A DNA stretch of 47,838 nucleotides from Myxococcales bacterium (GCA_023248545.1 JAHFEF010000014.1:1-47838); one strand, 5' to 3'; positions 1 to 7,095 are shown, counted from the first letter of the stretch. Numbers and translations: made by a program. The notes: generated from the sequence alone by a model not told the origin.

Positions 1-36
1 CGGGCCGTGACTCGGGCCGTGACTCGGGCCGTGACT
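1..36. repeat. 12-bp tandem repeat, three visible copies
   Basis: The unit cgggccgtgact occurs three times head to tail and touches the window edge, so the true copy number is unknown. On the minus strand it encodes the tetrapeptide ESRP at the visible C-terminal end of the AlbA_2 protein. Because the unit is a multiple of three, copy-number changes would lengthen or shorten the protein without a frameshift. Confidence 0.9.
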
Positions 37-1225
37 CAACTGGGTAGCTTGCACTATCGGGATAAGCGATACGAGTTCTAAAAATATCGCCCTCAATCAA
101 CTCTGGCTCTTGACCTCCATAGAGCTTGCCATACTTCATGATATTTCGGGTTCCAGAACCTAGCTTATCAGCCAGCCTAATTTCCCGGAAGAAGCGAGCA
201 ATAACGGGGTTTTTAGGAAGAGGCGAAAAGTTGTCCACATTGATGGGACCAAAGCCATGAGGTTTGTTGCTGTTTTCGGTCCGAACAACACCACGTTCAA
301 TAATCAGCTTGGCTGGAAAGGGGTTTACGTATTCACGGTGGATGAGAATATTCGACGCAACTTCGCGAAAAATCGAATCTCTCAGACTAATGCGTATATC
401 ACGCTCTAGATAAAACGGATCCGGCAGATGCTTGGCAACAAACTTCATGATCCGCTCGTAGCTTTCAATGAGATTCACTGTGACGTCATCCCGATCGTCA
501 TAGCGGTCTAGATTGAACTTTCGCAGAATAAGATCCGTTCCATGGTGCGGTAGAACTGAAAGAATCGCATCTTCTTTGCCAAGCAAGAGAATGCCTGCCA
601 GAGTAATACCACTTTTTCCAGTTTCTCGGCTGGTTTGGTAAAGCTGAGCACTTTTCAAAAGCTCTAAATCATTCAGGGTTTTCCATGGATGATTATCGTC
701 ACGAATCGTAACGATTTTGCGAGCCTTTGCGATTAAATCCTCGCGCATATCTGCAAGCGTAGCGTATGGGTAGACTTTGTTTTCAGAGTAACTGACCTGC
801 TTACGATGGTACAAGTCGGCCACCAGGCGCGTATGGTCTGTAATATCAATATCGCCATCTTCATTTCGATCGAATATGCGGCCATTGCAGCGATGCACCT
901 GAGAACTTTCTGGCACGAAAATGCACAGGATCAACCGGCCATTGATTTTAAATTCATCGACAGAAAGATAGCAGGCTGGGCTGAGCTTTTGTGGGTTGTT
1001 GATAGCGGCCATGAAATCTTTTCGGATTTGTGCCACACAATCGGAATCAACACCTGTTATCTTTCCAGAATCGCCCACTCCCAGTAATATGTTGCCACCG
1101 TGCCGATTTAATAACGCACAGACCGTTTCATAGACGTTTTTACTGATGCTTTTGTGAGATTCCTTGAACTCAAGCGTCAGCCCTTCGCCCTGCTTAATCA
1201 GTTCTTTCAGTCGACGTTCATTCAT
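1..1225 (-). CDS. AlbA_2 / HATPase_c_4-type ATP-binding protein, cut by window start
   Basis: The gene runs leftward off the window, so its C-terminus is missing; about 408 codons are visible. The start is the ATG at 1225 (MNERRLKELIKQGEG). Residues about 12-130 look like a Schlafen AlbA_2 putative DNA-binding domain (LEFKESHKS, then GGNILLGVGDSGKITG). Later, FREVASNILIHREY and KLGSGTRNIMKYGK match the HATPase_c_4 region of this family, once called divergent AAA-4 or RecG-like. Such proteins are usually annotated as transcriptional regulators or helicase-like and often sit in accessory or defence regions; their biochemical role is mostly unknown. The visible end is an ESRP tandem repeat. It begins 9 bases after the stop of the HTH gene on the same strand, so the two probably form one operon. 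Confidence 0.85.
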   Translation of the reverse strand, partial: MNERRLKELIKQGEGLTLEFKESHKSISKNVYETVCALLNRHGGNILLGVGDSGKITGVDSDCVAQIRKDFMAAINNPQKLSPACYLSVDEFKINGRLILCIFVPESSQVHRCNGRIFDRNEDGDIDITDHTRLVADLYHRKQVSYSENKVYPYATLADMREDLIAKARKIVTIRDDNHPWKTLNDLELLKSAQLYQTSRETGKSGITLAGILLLGKEDAILSVLPHHGTDLILRKFNLDRYDDRDDVTVNLIESYERIMKFVAKHLPDPFYLERDIRISLRDSIFREVASNILIHREYVNPFPAKLIIERGVVRTENSNKPHGFGPINVDNFSPLPKNPVIARFFREIRLADKLGSGTRNIMKYGKLYGGQEPELIEGDIFRTRIAYPDSASYPVESRPESRPESRP

Positions 1226-1234
1226 GAGATTATT

Positions 1235-1933
1235 CTAACACGATGAAACTTGTACTCTGTCAAGCCAGGCTTTGAATCCTGCTCGGATAAAGCTCTGATC
1301 TTCCTCGGGCTGCTGAATCCAATCCTTGGGCCAAAATCGATTGTTGTAAGCTCGCTTCTTCGTTTCCTGCGCCTGTCTCTCGCGCTCGATGTCCTGCAGC
1401 GTCTGTGCTGGAGCTGCTGTGACGATATTGTGGAGCCTCGCCAAATTGGCCAGCAGCCATTGAGCGCCCTGTTTCAAATAGAACTTCACGTAGCCCAACA
1501 AGTTGCCATATCGAAATCGCTTGAGTGCCTCGTCGATCTTTTGAACCAGCGTTGGGCGTCCCTCTTTGCCATCAAAACACGCATATTCGGTTTTCCAGCT
1601 TGGATTTTGTGCCAGCAAATTAATTGAATTTAAATTTGAATTAGAATTTAAATTTAATTTAATTGGTGGGACTCTGGTTCCGGAGTCCTGCAGTTTGTAA
1701 ACCCGATACTGCCCATGATAATCACCCGTGTTTTCTAAAAACTTGGCTTCCTCCAGCTCTTTCAAGAAATTGCGCACATGCCGCGTAGAGCACTTGAGCT
1801 GCTCGCCCAAATGATTTTGGCTGATCCAGAACCGGCCATTGTATGTAGGCAACAGTGTGAGCAGCGCATACAGCCTGCAAGCACCGTGAGATAAGTTGGA
1901 TTGAAGCAATGAAACAGGAATCGAAGCGACCAT
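1235..1933 (-). CDS. Helix-turn-helix protein, possible replication initiator-like
   Basis: A 232-residue protein. The start at 1933 (MVASIPVSLLQ) is chosen because GGGAG lies just upstream; an in-frame ATG at 1993 would add 20 residues. Residues about 10-80 resemble a winged-helix/HTH_36 domain (SHGACRLYALL, WISQNHLGEQLKCSTRHVRN), as seen in plasmid and phage replication proteins and in some regulators. A low-complexity Asn/Leu linker (LNLNSNSNLNSIN, residues about 90-105) precedes a basic C-terminal half with no recognised domain. It is the first gene of a pair with the AlbA_2 protein. The function is unknown; replication initiation or regulation of the accessory region are both guesses. 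Confidence 0.7.
   Translation of the reverse strand: MVASIPVSLLQSNLSHGACRLYALLTLLPTYNGRFWISQNHLGEQLKCSTRHVRNFLKELEEAKFLENTGDYHGQYRVYKLQDSGTRVPPIKLNLNSNSNLNSINLLAQNPSWKTEYACFDGKEGRPTLVQKIDEALKRFRYGNLLGYVKFYLKQGAQWLLANLARLHNIVTAAPAQTLQDIERERQAQETKKRAYNNRFWPKDWIQQPEEDQSFIRAGFKAWLDRVQVSSC
1626..1655. repeat. AT-only direct repeats inside the HTH gene
   Basis: The 12-mer gaatttaaattt occurs at 1626-1637 and 1644-1655, an 18-base spacing, inside an almost pure A/T stretch (about 1617-1665). The stretch encodes the Asn/Leu linker of the HTH protein. It could be plain low-complexity coding, or an iteron/unwinding element embedded in a replication gene. Confidence 0.6.
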
Positions 1934-2122
1934 GAGTGTTCTCCCTCGTCGCCCCGGAACAAATTCCGAAAAGAGCCTTTGACAACTGAGCACAAATGGA
2001 ATTAATGCTCTGTTGTCGTTCCCAGGGATCTTGATCGAGTTCTGGGAGCGACATTATGTTTTGAAGAGCGTATTGGGGGTGCCTAGGGAAAGTCTATCGG
2101 TCGGATGACGTATCTGATTCTG

Positions 2123-2392
2123 CTAATTCAGGTTTTTAAACTGGCGATAAACCTCAGAGTCATTGCGTTTTCCGACCAAAACAACACGCACTATCGAGTC
2201 TGTGAAATCATAAATAATCCGAAATTCACCCGAGTCGACTCGGTAAAAATTGCTTCCTGTTAACTTAACAGAGTCACTCGGCATAGGATTCTGCCCTAAA
2301 GACAAAATTTTCTGTGAAATTTGCTTAGCCTGTTTTTTCTGCCGGGTCTTTAGAAAATCCCCCGCTCTCTTAGAGACATCAACCTTTCTCAT
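2123..2392 (-). CDS. RelE/ParE-family toxin
   Basis: An 89-residue toxin-like protein, MRKVDVSKRAGDFL to QFKNLN. The start at 2392 is chosen because it overlaps the antitoxin stop by 14 bases, the usual coupled arrangement; an in-frame ATG at 2425 would add 11 residues. The core YRVDSGEFRIIYDF followed by VRVVLVGKRNDSEVYR is typical of the RelE/ParE fold: a basic, compact beta-sheet protein that either cleaves ribosome-bound mRNA (RelE) or inhibits gyrase (ParE). Sequence alone does not separate these targets here. It is co-transcribed with the Phd-type antitoxin upstream. Confidence 0.85.
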   Translation of the reverse strand: MRKVDVSKRAGDFLKTRQKKQAKQISQKILSLGQNPMPSDSVKLTGSNFYRVDSGEFRIIYDFTDSIVRVVLVGKRNDSEVYRQFKNLN

Positions 2393-2633
2393 TAACCAAG
2401 CTCTCAAGCAAACGCGCGCTTTCATCAGTGCCTAAAAAGCCTTCTGCCATCGCTTTGGCAGCCATTTTAGACCAGTACGAATCTTCAAGTTTAGACAAAC
2501 GTTCATAATCTTCAAAAGATAAAATTACCGCGTAATTCCGGCCTGATTTTTCAATTAAAACAGGCTCTTGCTGAGATTTTTCGAGCATTTGTCCAAATCG
2601 AATTTTGGCGTTTGTTGCTGTTTCTGTAACCAT
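2379..2633 (-). CDS. Phd/YefM-family antitoxin
   Basis: 84 residues. The N-terminal half (TNAKIRFGQMLEKSQQEPV, LIEKSGRNYAVILSFEDYE) is the Phd/YefM DNA-binding fold; the C-terminal tail would wrap and neutralise the toxin. It precedes the RelE/ParE toxin and overlaps it by 14 bases. A near-consensus promoter sits directly upstream, with a 17-base palindrome over its -35 and spacer, consistent with the autorepression known for this family. The -10 box ends 6 bases before the ATG, so the transcript is predicted to be leaderless. Confidence 0.88.
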   Translation of the reverse strand: MVTETATNAKIRFGQMLEKSQQEPVLIEKSGRNYAVILSFEDYERLSKLEDSYWSKMAAKAMAEGFLGTDESARLLESLVNEKG

Positions 2634-2639
2634 ATGACC

Positions 2640-2668
2640 ATTTTAAGCGAATTGAATATAATAGTCAA
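2640..2668 (-). promoter_or_regulatory. Promoter and palindromic operator of the Phd/RelE module
   Basis: Read on the minus strand: -35 TTGACT (2668-2663), 17-base spacer, -10 TAAAAT (2645-2640), then 6 bases and the ATG at 2633. The forward sequence ttgaatataatagtcaa (2652-2668) is a near-perfect palindrome (14 of 17 positions) covering the -35 and most of the spacer, the expected place for an antitoxin operator. Confidence 0.75.
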
Positions 2669-2686
2669 ATTTTACTGTAAACAACC
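2663..2686. repeat. 24-bp direct repeat, copy 1
   Basis: Identical over 24 bases to 3708-3731. On the minus strand its end is the -35 hexamer TTGACT of the antitoxin promoter, preceded by an A/T-rich UP-like stretch. The two copies diverge immediately after the -35 box. They bracket about 1 kb holding the orphan 103-residue gene, the broken DUF4360 copy and the 125-residue secreted protein. Confidence 0.9.
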
Positions 2687-2735
2687 TAAAAACCATTGCA
2701 GAACGGGTCGGGTCAACCTACAATGGAAAACAGTT

Positions 2736-3047
2736 ATGCGTTTCCTGAATCAAACTCCGGCAGATAAGCTTACAGATTTTAGTGGGCGGCCCTATTTTTT
2801 ATGGGACTGTAAACTCACGCGTGCAGAATTTGAGAAACGCATTGCAAAATCGGAAGATTCTGAAGTCAGGGCCTACTTTGCAGCAAAACTTCTTAGGCAA
2901 GCCAAACCGGACGACGTTTTTCTATTTTTGACGGCACAAGATATTGCAGATCTTTGGCATGATATGTTGCCCTATCTTGGAAAAAAGAAAGAATTTTGGG
3001 ATTGGCTTCTGAATATCCTAGCAGGACAGGGCTATGTTAAACGCTAA
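2736..3047 (+). CDS. Small conserved protein, nucleotidyltransferase-partner type
   Basis: 103 residues, starting MRFLNQTPADKLTDFSG. Longer in-frame starts exist upstream but run into the antitoxin promoter. The pattern FLWDCKLTRAEFEKRI, LLRQAKPDDVFLFLT and LGKKKEFWDWLL resembles, from memory, a family of roughly 100-residue proteins usually encoded just upstream of an AbiEii/MNT-type nucleotidyltransferase. No such partner follows here: downstream is a gene fragment and an opposing gene. It may be an orphaned remnant of a toxin-antitoxin-like pair. The family call is moderate and the function is unknown. Confidence 0.65.
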   Translation: MRFLNQTPADKLTDFSGRPYFLWDCKLTRAEFEKRIAKSEDSEVRAYFAAKLLRQAKPDDVFLFLTAQDIADLWHDMLPYLGKKKEFWDWLLNILAGQGYVKR

Positions 3048-3109
3048 TTTAAGTTCCTTCCAAATTAGGCTGGATTTGATTAAACGCCTAACGTCTACTA
3101 CCATCTAAG

Positions 3110-3207
3110 ACAACCAAAATTCCCCAAGCTCTGCGTCGTTTGCCAGTGAACTCGAAATGCAAGCTCCGGTCTATAATGGTTCCGGATGTGAACCCGGATC
3201 GATCCAG
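3110..3207 (+). pseudogene. Broken partial copy of the DUF4360 gene
   Basis: Bases 3128-3207 align without gaps to 3799-3878 of the intact DUF4360 gene downstream (76 of 80 identical). Bases 3110-3125 match 3726-3741, its upstream region. The 57 bases between those blocks in the intact locus, including the start codon and most of the signal peptide, are missing, and the match ends abruptly at the residue-39 equivalent, followed by TAG. All four mismatches are silent in the DUF4360 frame (Asn, Gly, Ser and Cys codons), so the copy probably diverged while still a working gene, or came from a close functional relative. Confidence 0.88.
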
Positions 3208-3271
3208 TAGCCTCGTTGAACACCCCTAGGATCCTTGAAATACAAGGCACCAGTTGTAGGGTGTGGTGACG

Positions 3272-3649
3272 TCACTGACTAAGTGTGCAAATGGCTTGAA
3301 CCATGTTGGCAGGGCTGTCGACAGGACCAAGTCCTGCCAGTACATAAGGTGTTCCCATGGGTGCAATAGCGCCAACTCGTTCTCTATAGCTTGAGGTAAG
3401 TACCATTTCGATCGATTCGCTTGAGTTCCCGGAAACGTCGCTTCTTTTTGAAATACTAAGAGTATAACCTTCCAAAGTCACCTCGGCTGTTGTGCTGGAT
3501 GTTATGCCATTGCTTTCAAACGTTGTTTTGCTAAACGCTGGACCATTGATGTAGTGATAAACATCCAGGGTGCAATCGTATTTGAAGTTGCCCGCCAAGG
3601 CAGCGATGGTAGTCAAGCAAGTCAAGAAAAAAATTATACGGGTTTTCAT
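3272..3649 (-). CDS. Small secreted protein of unknown function
   Basis: 125 residues with a clear Sec signal peptide (MKTRIIFFLTCLTTIAALAG), followed by a Ser/Thr-rich beta-type sequence with two cysteines (YDCTLDVYHYINGP and QAICTLSQ) that could form a disulfide in the periplasm or outside. GGAGG lies 5 bases before the ATG at 3649. I do not recognise the family. It is divergent from the DUF4360 gene, with a shared 112-base control region containing copy 2 of the 24-bp repeat. Confidence 0.75.
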   Translation of the reverse strand: MKTRIIFFLTCLTTIAALAGNFKYDCTLDVYHYINGPAFSKTTFESNGITSSTTAEVTLEGYTLSISKRSDVSGNSSESIEMVLTSSYRERVGAIAPMGTPYVLAGLGPVDSPANMVQAICTLSQ

Positions 3650-3683
3650 GAGACCTCCGCACGCTTATAGAGCCCATGCCGCA

Positions 3684-3713
3684 ATTTTGGCTTTGCATTA
3701 AAGCCAGAGTCAA
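3684..3713 (-). promoter_or_regulatory. Candidate promoter of the 125-residue secreted protein
   Basis: Minus strand: TTGACT (3713-3708), 18-base spacer, CAAAAT (3689-3684), upstream of the start at 3649. The -35 is the end of the 24-bp repeat, exactly as in the antitoxin promoter, but the leader here is longer and carries a good ribosome site. Confidence 0.45.
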
Positions 3714-3731
3714 ATTTTACTGTAAACAACC
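3708..3731. repeat. 24-bp direct repeat, copy 2
   Basis: Identical to 2663-2686. It lies in the divergent control region between the secreted-protein gene and the DUF4360 gene and supplies the -35 box of the former. The adjoining bases 3726-3741 also recur next to the DUF4360 fragment at 3110-3125. Confidence 0.9.
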
Positions 3732-3761
3732 AAAATTCCCCTCTTTGCGCAATAAGCCTTC

Positions 3762-4292
3762 ATGAAAAAGATCTTATTTTTTGCGTTGGTATCTGTAGGC
3801 TCTGCGTCGTTTGCCAGTGAACTCGAAATGCAAGCTCCGGTCTATAACGGCTCTGGATGCGAACCCGGATCGATCCAGCTTTTTCTGGGTTCTGATCGGG
3901 ATACGATTCATTTTGGTACGCCCGATTATCGTTCTGCAGAGGGTGAACGAAAGACATGCATGATTGTTTTACCAGTCCGTCCTGCTGCAGGCACAAAGGT
4001 AGCCATCTCGGCCGTTCGCGTGAATACCGAGAGCGCATTGCCCGAAGATGCAACCGGTGTGTTTCAAGCGGAGCTGTTTATTGCAGGGCTCAAAACGCCC
4101 GCGATGAATCTGTTGCTCGAAGGACCCCTCCAGCAACAAGACTTTACAGTGCTGATGCCCGACGAAGATCAACTGGTTTGGTCCGGCTGTGGGCAATCAG
4201 CCAATTTGCGTGTCAATAGCAATCTCATAGTGACTGAGGGCTCTGTACAGGTGGTATCTCTTCGAGTACGATTGAAGATCAGCCCCTGTTAA
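3762..4292 (+). CDS. Secreted DUF4360-family protein
   Basis: 176 residues. The signal peptide is MKKILFFALVSVGSASFAS; the mature protein opens with the family signature APVYNGSGCEPGSIQ and ends in a Cys-containing core (WSGCGQSANLRVNSN, KISPC). DUF4360 proteins are secreted Cys-containing beta-rich proteins of unknown role, found in fungi and some bacteria. A paralogue lies at 43003-43587 and a broken copy at 3110-3207. There is no clear ribosome site before the ATG. cysS follows after 4 bases on the same strand, so the two may share a transcript, although they are functionally unrelated. Confidence 0.85.
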   Translation: MKKILFFALVSVGSASFASELEMQAPVYNGSGCEPGSIQLFLGSDRDTIHFGTPDYRSAEGERKTCMIVLPVRPAAGTKVAISAVRVNTESALPEDATGVFQAELFIAGLKTPAMNLLLEGPLQQQDFTVLMPDEDQLVWSGCGQSANLRVNSNLIVTEGSVQVVSLRVRLKISPC

Positions 4293-4296
4293 CACC

Positions 4297-5691
4297 ATGA
4301 CACTTTCTTTTTTTAATACCCTCACACGCCAAGTCGAACTATTTAAACCCATTCACCCCGGTCAAGTGAGCTTATACACCTGTGGTCCCACGGTGTATAA
4401 CTATGCCCATATTGGAAATCTCAGAACGTATATTTTTGAAGATATCTTACGTCGGGCACTGGAGCGATTTGGGTTTAAAGTCAGTCATGTGATGAATATC
4501 ACCGACGTTGGGCATCTGGAGTCTGACGCTGATGCCGGTGACGACAAAATGGCGCTGGCCTCCAAGCGAGAGCACAAATCACCCTGGGAGATTGCCCGGT
4601 ATTATGAAGACGCTTTTTTTAAAGATTGCGCGGCGTTAAATCTTGTGAAGCCGACGTTGGTGTGCCGAGCGACCGAGCATATTGCCGAGATGCAGGCCAT
4701 GGTTTCGAAGTTGATCGACAAAGGGTATGCCTATGTCGTTGACGGCAATGTGTATTTTAGAATTTCGAAATTTGCCGACTACGCCAAGTTATCGAAACGC
4801 AATTTGAGCGAGTTGCTAGAGGGCGCTCGCGTGGATGTCGATAATCGCAAAGAGAGCCCGTTGGATTTTGTCCTGTGGTTTTCGCAAAGCAAGTTTCCCA
4901 ACCAGATCATGAAATGGGAGTCGCCGTGGGGAACTGGTTTTCCTGGGTGGCACATTGAATGCTCCGCGATGGCATCGAAATACTTGGGCGAGCACATAGA
5001 CATCCATTGTGGCGGCGTAGATCATATTTCGGTGCACCATAGCAACGAGATCGCCCAGTCAGAGGGCTGTTTTGGACACCCCTGGGTGAACACCTGGATG
5101 CATGGCGAGTTTTTGGTATTGGACAAAGCCAAGATGTCCAAATCGTCAGGTAATTTTTTAACGCTGAAGAGTTTGGAAGAACAGGGTTTTGAGCCACTGC
5201 ATTATCGCTATTTCTGCTTGGGGGCACATTATCGATCCCAGCTATTTTTTAGCTTTGAAGCGCTGCAGGGTGCCAAAAATGCGTTCGAATCGCTCAAAAA
5301 TCGGGTGATCAGTTGGAAGCTCGATCCACAAAAAGGTGCTCACCCAGAAAAAGCCGCCGACTATTTAAAACGCTTCAACGAGGCGTTGGCGAACGACTTA
5401 GACATGCCTATTGCACTGAGTATTTTATGGGAAATGCTCAAAGATACGAGCTTGGGTGGCAAAGCGCAGTTGGATTTGATGCGGCAGTTTGATCAAATTT
5501 TAGGTCTCGGCGTAGATAATTTCGAAAAAGCAGAGCTTTCCCCGGAACAACTGGCTTTGGTACAGAAACGCGAAGAGGCCAGGGCCGATAAAGATTGGGC
5601 CAAGGCCGACGAACTCCGAAAAGAGCTTTTGGGTTTAGGGATTTGCTTAAAAGATACCCAGACCGGAACAGATTGGTATCTCAGCTACTAG
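4297..5691 (+). CDS. cysS: Cysteinyl-tRNA synthetase
   Basis: 464 residues, close to the usual 460-480. It charges tRNA-Cys in the cytoplasm. The class I signatures are present: the zinc-binding Cys29 (LYTCGPTVYNYAHIGNLRTY), with HIGN in place of HIGH at 38-41, the other zinc ligands in GWHIECSAM and CGGVDHISVHHSNE, and KMSKS at 279-283 (DKAKMSKSSGNF). A DALR-like C-terminal helical part closes the protein. The start at 4297 lies 4 bases after the DUF4360 stop with no obvious Shine-Dalgarno, suggesting translational coupling or weak initiation. Confidence 0.97.
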   Translation: MTLSFFNTLTRQVELFKPIHPGQVSLYTCGPTVYNYAHIGNLRTYIFEDILRRALERFGFKVSHVMNITDVGHLESDADAGDDKMALASKREHKSPWEIARYYEDAFFKDCAALNLVKPTLVCRATEHIAEMQAMVSKLIDKGYAYVVDGNVYFRISKFADYAKLSKRNLSELLEGARVDVDNRKESPLDFVLWFSQSKFPNQIMKWESPWGTGFPGWHIECSAMASKYLGEHIDIHCGGVDHISVHHSNEIAQSEGCFGHPWVNTWMHGEFLVLDKAKMSKSSGNFLTLKSLEEQGFEPLHYRYFCLGAHYRSQLFFSFEALQGAKNAFESLKNRVISWKLDPQKGAHPEKAADYLKRFNEALANDLDMPIALSILWEMLKDTSLGGKAQLDLMRQFDQILGLGVDNFEKAELSPEQLALVQKREEARADKDWAKADELRKELLGLGICLKDTQTGTDWYLSY

Positions 5692-5729
5692 GGCGGCACC
5701 GGCTCGCCACCCGAAGCTTTAGCGTAGGG

Positions 5730-5804
5730 TGGAGCGGGAAAAGGGATTCGAACCCTCGACTTTAACCTTGGCAAGGTTACACTCTACCACTGAGTTATTC
5801 CCGC
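5730..5804 (-). tRNA. tRNA-Gly (GCC)
   Basis: The minus strand folds as a cloverleaf. Acceptor GCGGGAA pairs with TTCCCGC. The anticodon stem TAACC/GGTTA encloses loop TTGCCAA, giving anticodon GCC. The T loop is TTCGAAT. Discriminator T and an encoded CCA end the gene at 5730. It lies 36 bases downstream of the SprT-like gene. Confidence 0.95.
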
Positions 5805-5815
5805 AGCGTCTGGTC

Positions 5816-5844
5816 TGTATGCAATGGTCTGTTTCATTCGTCAA
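5816..5844 (-). promoter_or_regulatory. Candidate tRNA-Gly promoter
   Basis: Minus strand: TTGACG (5844-5839), 17-base spacer, CATACA (5821-5816), 11 bases before the mature tRNA 5' end. The -35 overlaps the stop codon of the SprT-like gene. The -10 is weak, so this is tentative, but the same TTGACG hexamer occurs before tRNA-Asp. Confidence 0.4.
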
Positions 5845-6251
5845 GAGAGTAATCGCTTCAGATTATCCTTAAACCAGGCATCGGCCAGTTCGGCGTTTTT
5901 GAACTCTTGCTCCGCCGACTTAAACTGCCTGCCATGGACCGAGCGGCGCCCTGAGGGGTGTTTGGATGCGGGAAATTTTTGATGCAGCATCTCATGGTGG
6001 ATCACGCGTTCAAGGCAAATTCGCGGAACGCAAGCTTGGTCCATGGCGGGGTGAATCAAAATCCGTTTTTTCTGTGAGCAATAAGAGCCTAGTCGAATAG
6101 AACGTTTTCGGGGGGCATAGGTTCCAAAGCGCCCCCAGGTGATCTCAGCCTCGATCTGGTTGTCAAAATAGAGCGAATTAATTTGTTGATAAAGGAGCTC
6201 TAGGTTGTGATAGACCCCCTTAGACACTGATTTTTTCACGTGATACGCCAT
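5841..6251 (-). CDS. SprT-like zinc metalloprotease
   Basis: 136 residues from the ATG at 6251 (MAYHVKKSVSKGVYHNLELL). The motif HHEMLH, within LERVIHHEMLHQKF, is the HExxH-type zinc site (H-H-E-M-L-H), and a later His in VHGRQFKSAEQEF is the likely third ligand. The arrangement with NSLYFDNQIEAEITWGRFG fits the SprT-like/WSS1-type fold. Bacterial SprT-like proteins are poorly characterised; eukaryotic SPRTN cuts DNA-protein crosslinks. The start is only 4 bases from the divergent ftsY start, so each promoter probably lies inside the other gene. Longer in-frame starts would be antisense to ftsY and are not chosen. Confidence 0.8.
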   Translation of the reverse strand: MAYHVKKSVSKGVYHNLELLYQQINSLYFDNQIEAEITWGRFGTYAPRKRSIRLGSYCSQKKRILIHPAMDQACVPRICLERVIHHEMLHQKFPASKHPSGRRSVHGRQFKSAEQEFKNAELADAWFKDNLKRLLS

Positions 6252-6255
6252 TTGA

Positions 6256-7095
6256 ATGATGCTTAGCATAATCTGCTTTATCGTAGCTGCAATCGCTTTG
6301 GGTGTGTTTTGGTTCAGGAAAAAAGCACCTGCTCCTGAACTTGAAGCCATGCTGCTCAAGGCAGATCTGGGTGTCCAAACCTCGAGAAGTCTATTGGGGA
6401 AGTCTCAGACCCAAGAAGGCCTCAAAGAAGAGATCAGGCAAATCTTATCCGTACCCATTTCATCTGGGTTAACCCAGAAAGATACCCCGACCGTGATTTT
6501 GTTTGTTGGTGTGAATGGCGTTGGCAAGACAACCAGCATTGGTAAAATTGCGGCGCTGCTTCAAAAAGAGGGCAAGCGCGTGCTTTTAGGTGCTGGCGAT
6601 ACGTTTAGGGCAGCTGCCGAGGAGCAGTTGGGTATTTGGGCTGAACGAACGGGCAGTGTATTGGTCTCAAAACCGGGCGGAGATTCTGCGGCTGTTTTAT
6701 TTGACGCCGTCGCCAAAGCCAAACAAGAGGGCTATGATTTTGTGCTATGTGATACGGCTGGGCGTTTGCATACCAAAGACAACCTGATGGAAGAGCTCAA
6801 GAAAGTTCACCGTGTACTGGGTAAAGCGATGCCAGGGGCGCCTCACGAAGTCTTTTTGGTCCTAGATGGGACGACGGGTCAAAACGCATTGTCTCAGGCC
6901 CGCGAGTTTATGCAGGCTTCTCCGATTACAGGCATCGTGCTCACCAAATTAGATGGCACAGCCAAAGGGGGTATCGTCGTGGCTATAACAAAAGAATTTC
7001 AGATCCCAATTCGATTTGTGGGTGTGGGTGAAAAAGCCGAAGATCTGAAACCTTTTGATGCGAACGAATTTACGGAGGCCTTGTTTGAAAATTAA
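6256..7095 (+). CDS. ftsY: Signal recognition particle receptor FtsY, membrane-anchored short form
   Basis: 279 residues. This is the SRP receptor GTPase that docks ribosome-nascent chain complexes at the inner membrane. The G domain shows [13 protein letters not shown] (85-97), [33 protein letters not shown] and [13 protein letters not shown], all diagnostic of FtsY. Instead of the acidic A domain of E. coli, residues 1-20 are a hydrophobic helix followed by RKK, predicted to anchor the protein with its NG domain in the cytoplasm. The N domain is short: only about 60 residues separate the helix from the P-loop, so helix N1 is probably missing or replaced. ATG is doubled at 6256 and 6259. Confidence 0.95.
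   Translation: MMLSIICFIVAAIALGVFWFRKKAPAPELEAMLLKADLGVQTSRSLLGKSQTQEGLKEEIRQILSVPISSGLTQKDTPTVILFVGVNGVGKTTSIGKIAALLQKEGKRVLLGAGDTFRAAAEEQLGIWAERTGSVLVSKPGGDSAAVLFDAVAKAKQEGYDFVLCDTAGRLHTKDNLMEELKKVHRVLGKAMPGAPHEVFLVLDGTTGQNALSQAREFMQASPITGIVLTKLDGTAKGGIVVAITKEFQIPIRFVGVGEKAEDLKPFDANEFTEALFEN

Noticed and set aside
806-1087. Plus-strand open frame inside the AlbA_2 gene, and a similar one at 1250-1627 opposite the HTH gene
   Set aside because: Both are antisense to better-supported minus-strand genes and resemble no protein family.
1722-2054. 110-codon frame overlapping the HTH gene start
   Set aside because: No domain match; the chosen HTH frame has a recognisable DNA-binding domain and a ribosome site.
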